Source: Streptomyces sp. NRRL B-24484 (GTDB taxonomy: Bacteria > Actinomycetota > Actinomycetes > Streptomycetales > Streptomycetaceae). Taken from it: DNA of 64,000 nucleotides. This document shows positions 62,296 to 64,000 of the stretch, in pieces. The stretch lies in assembly GCF_000717715.1 (NCBI RefSeq), contig NZ_JOAI01000013.1, forward strand, positions 1 through 64,000. The letters run 5' to 3'. The notes under the pieces were generated by a model. It was given only the letters and a program-made list of their open reading frames with translations, ran no database searches and was not told the DNA's origin. Position numbers and translations under genes: made by a program. Numbering within the stretch: position 1 is the stretch's first letter; each line of letters opens with the position of its first letter.

Positions 62296-63210
62296 GTGAC
62301 CACGGACGGCAGCAACGGCGCGCCCGAGGGCGCGGGCGAAGACGACCCCTTCGCCTACCTCTACCGCCCGGCCGACGGCTCCGCCGCGCCCGCGCAGCCG
62401 CGCAGCTCGTACAGCCGCCCGATGGAGGTCGGCCGCGCGCAGTACGGCCAGCAGGCGGCCGCGCGGCCCCAGCAGCCCTACCCGCCGCAGCCCTCCTACG
62501 GCCAGGCCTCGCAGACCACGCCGCTGCCGCCGCAGCAGAGCCGGTACGCCGAGCGCTCCCGCCCGCAGCCGGGCGAGGAGCGTCAGGGCTCGGGCCGTGG
62601 CAAGGGTGCGGTGGTCGGTGCGGTGGCCGTGATCGCGGCCGTGGCGATCGGGGTGGGCATCGCGCTCTCCACCGGCGACCCCGGCAAGAAGGACAAGGCC
62701 GCGCCGAACCCGACGGGGGCCTCCGCGCAGGCCTCGACCGGCGCCCCGGCCTCGCCCAGCGCGTCGGCGAGCCCGACGCCGGACGGCAAGCCGGTCGCCG
62801 ACGCCTCCAAGCTGCAGGCGCAGAACGCTCCGGCGGCGAGCAGCGTGAAGGGTGCGATCTCCGCCGACGGCAGCTACCTGACGCTGCAGGGCGGGTCGAC
62901 GGTGACCTGGACGGTGACCGCCCAGCAGGCCGGCCAGGCCAAGTTCTGGCTGCACTTCAACAACACCGGCTCGGACACGCCCGCGCAGGTCACCGTCAAC
63001 GGCAAGGACCACCCCGGCGGAGTGACCTTCAAGAACTACTCCAAGGGCAATTCGGACGCGAACCGCGCCTGGTACAGCACGAACATATGGCCGCAGCTGG
63101 TGGCCGGGACGAACACCCTGACGGTGACCCTCCCGGCCGGCAGCGGCAGCATCCTGCTCGACCAGGTCGCGCTGACCGACATGTCGGTCAGCAACTACCC
63201 GAACGGCTGA
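62296..63210 (+). CDS. Membrane-anchored protein with CBM6/35-like C-terminus
   Basis: 304 aa from GTG 62296, with GGGGAG 8 bases upstream. A Pro/Gln-rich cytoplasmic N-terminus (about 1-100) is followed by one membrane helix (about 103-125), a Pro/Ser/Ala linker and a beta-sandwich domain from about 170. That domain (GSYLTLQGGSTVTWTV, FWLHFNNTGSDTPAQVTVNG, TLTVTLPAGSGSILLDQVAL) resembles carbohydrate-binding modules of family 6/35. A wall- or glycan-binding role is likely. It overlaps the converging aldolase gene by 23 bp. Confidence 0.83.
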   Translation: MTTDGSNGAPEGAGEDDPFAYLYRPADGSAAPAQPRSSYSRPMEVGRAQYGQQAAARPQQPYPPQPSYGQASQTTPLPPQQSRYAERSRPQPGEERQGSGRGKGAVVGAVAVIAAVAIGVGIALSTGDPGKKDKAAPNPTGASAQASTGAPASPSASASPTPDGKPVADASKLQAQNAPAASSVKGAISADGSYLTLQGGSTVTWTVTAQQAGQAKFWLHFNNTGSDTPAQVTVNGKDHPGGVTFKNYSKGNSDANRAWYSTNIWPQLVAGTNTLTVTLPAGSGSILLDQVALTDMSVSNYPNG

Positions 63211-64000
63211 CGACGGCGGCGAGGCGGGCGACGGCGGCGGAGGCCGCCGCGCGCCCGTCCGCGAGGTAGCGGCGCGGGTCGGTGACCCGCCCGTCCGCGG
63301 CGAGGTGCTCGCGGACGGCCCGGGTGAAGGCGACGTTGAGCGCCGTCCCGATGTTGATCTTCACCAGGCCGGCGGCGATGCCCGCGGACAGCTCCCCGTC
63401 CGGCACCCCGGAGCTGCCGTGCAGCACCAGCGGCACCGGGACGGCCGTGGCCAGGCGGCCGATCAGCGCGTGGTCCAGGGCGGCGGTCCGGGTGGTCATC
63501 GCGTGCGAGCTGCCGACCGCGACGGCCAGCGCGTCCACCCCGGTGTCCTCGACGTAGCGGGCGGCCTCCGCCGGGTCCGTCCGGGCGCCCGGCTCGTGCG
63601 GGGAGAGCGGCGGCTCGCCCTCCTTGCCGCCGACCCGGCCGAGCTCGGCCTCCAGGTGCAGACCGTGCCGGTGCGCCCAGGAGACGGCCTGCGCGGTCGA
63701 CTTCACGTTGTCGTCGTGCGGCAGCCGGGAGGCGTCGTACATCGCGGAGGAGAAGCCGGCCGCCGGCGCGGCGTGCAGCAGGTCGAGGTCCTCGACGTGG
63801 TCGAGGTGGAGCGAGAGCGGCACCTTCGCGGCGGCGGCGATCTCGGCGCAGGCGCGGGCGAGCGGCAGCACCCGGCCGCCGTGGTGGCGGACGGCGTTCT
63901 GACTGATCTGCAGCACCGCGGCGGTGCCGGCCAGTTCGGCGCCGGTGGCGACCGCCTCGGCGTGCTCCAGGGTGATCACGTTGAAGGCGGGCAGACCGCG
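63188..64000 (-). CDS. Class II fructose-bisphosphate / tagatose aldolase (5' end beyond window)
   Basis: The frame enters at 64000 (RGLPAFNVITLEHAEA) and ends at 63188. It lacks about ten N-terminal residues. Zinc ligands and active-site motifs: HLDHVEDLD (HxDH), EAELGRVGGKEGE, VGSSHAMT and VLHGSSGVPDGEL, with KINIGTALN near the end. This matches the class II aldolase family of GatY/KbaY/Fba. The exact sugar cannot be told from sequence. Confidence 0.9.
   Translation of the reverse strand, partial: RGLPAFNVITLEHAEAVATGAELAGTAAVLQISQNAVRHHGGRVLPLARACAEIAAAAKVPLSLHLDHVEDLDLLHAAPAAGFSSAMYDASRLPHDDNVKSTAQAVSWAHRHGLHLEAELGRVGGKEGEPPLSPHEPGARTDPAEAARYVEDTGVDALAVAVGSSHAMTTRTAALDHALIGRLATAVPVPLVLHGSSGVPDGELSAGIAAGLVKINIGTALNVAFTRAVREHLAADGRVTDPRRYLADGRAAASAAVARLAAVVSRSGSC

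Overview
The window is about 72% G+C, nearly fully coding and rich in GTG starts and leaderless promoters. It carries mycothiol, GlnR, Nur, RsiG/c-di-GMP and TerD-type genes. This points to a Streptomycetaceae chromosome (Streptomyces or Kitasatospora). I see no integrase, transposase, CRISPR array or tRNA. It opens inside the 3' end of a 5S rRNA, so an rRNA operon lies just to the left.

Region 1 (1-11.7 kb): mshD, then phosphate functions. ppk, a CHAD (polyphosphate-binding type) protein and a Nudix hydrolase are followed by pstS-pstC-pstA-pstB and the convergent low-affinity pair pit/DUF47. PHO-box direct repeats precede both ppk and pstS, linking polyphosphate synthesis and high-affinity uptake to PhoP.

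Region 2 (11.9-22.1 kb): an orphan CsoR-like regulator, small proteins, a lipoprotein and a PAP2 phosphatase. Next comes a conjugation-like (type IV secretion-like) gene set: a lytic transglycosylase/NlpC-P60 hydrolase divergent from a five-gene operon. That operon encodes a small two-helix membrane protein, a VirB8-like anchored protein, a VirB6-like polytopic protein, a membrane protein resembling the VirB4 N-terminal part, and a VirB4-like ATPase. No relaxase or coupling protein is present. This is the most interesting system here.

Region 3 (22.3-38.7 kb): 5'-nucleotidase; an HtrA-like protease, response regulator and sensor kinase (mprAB-like) with phased repeats upstream; a LacI regulator; glnR; a MoaD-like protein; an LmeA-like protein. 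A Cys-rich leader peptide precedes a thiosulfate sulfurtransferase. Then come DUF1416, DUF3099, DsrE, a nitrobindin-fold protein, nur, ygfZ-like, dtd, rsiG (two intact c-di-GMP-binding motifs) and an asparaginase.

Region 4 (38.8-54.4 kb): dodecin, then ppa, dacB, a zinc metalloprotease, tilS, hpt, ftsH, folE, an esterase, an mprF-like gene, folP, an NTF2-like gene, folB, folK and DUF3180.

Region 5 (54.4-64 kb): a WXG100-like/DUF1023 hydrolase pair, a coiled-coil membrane protein, terD, an unrecognised gene, arfB, a flavin reductase and a GAF-PAS-GGDEF diguanylate cyclase with a Crp-like operator upstream. A membrane-anchored CBM-like protein and a truncated class II aldolase close the window. 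From memory of S. coelicolor gene order, the window joins several separate blocks, one of them inverted, so it samples rearranged core chromosome rather than a genomic island.
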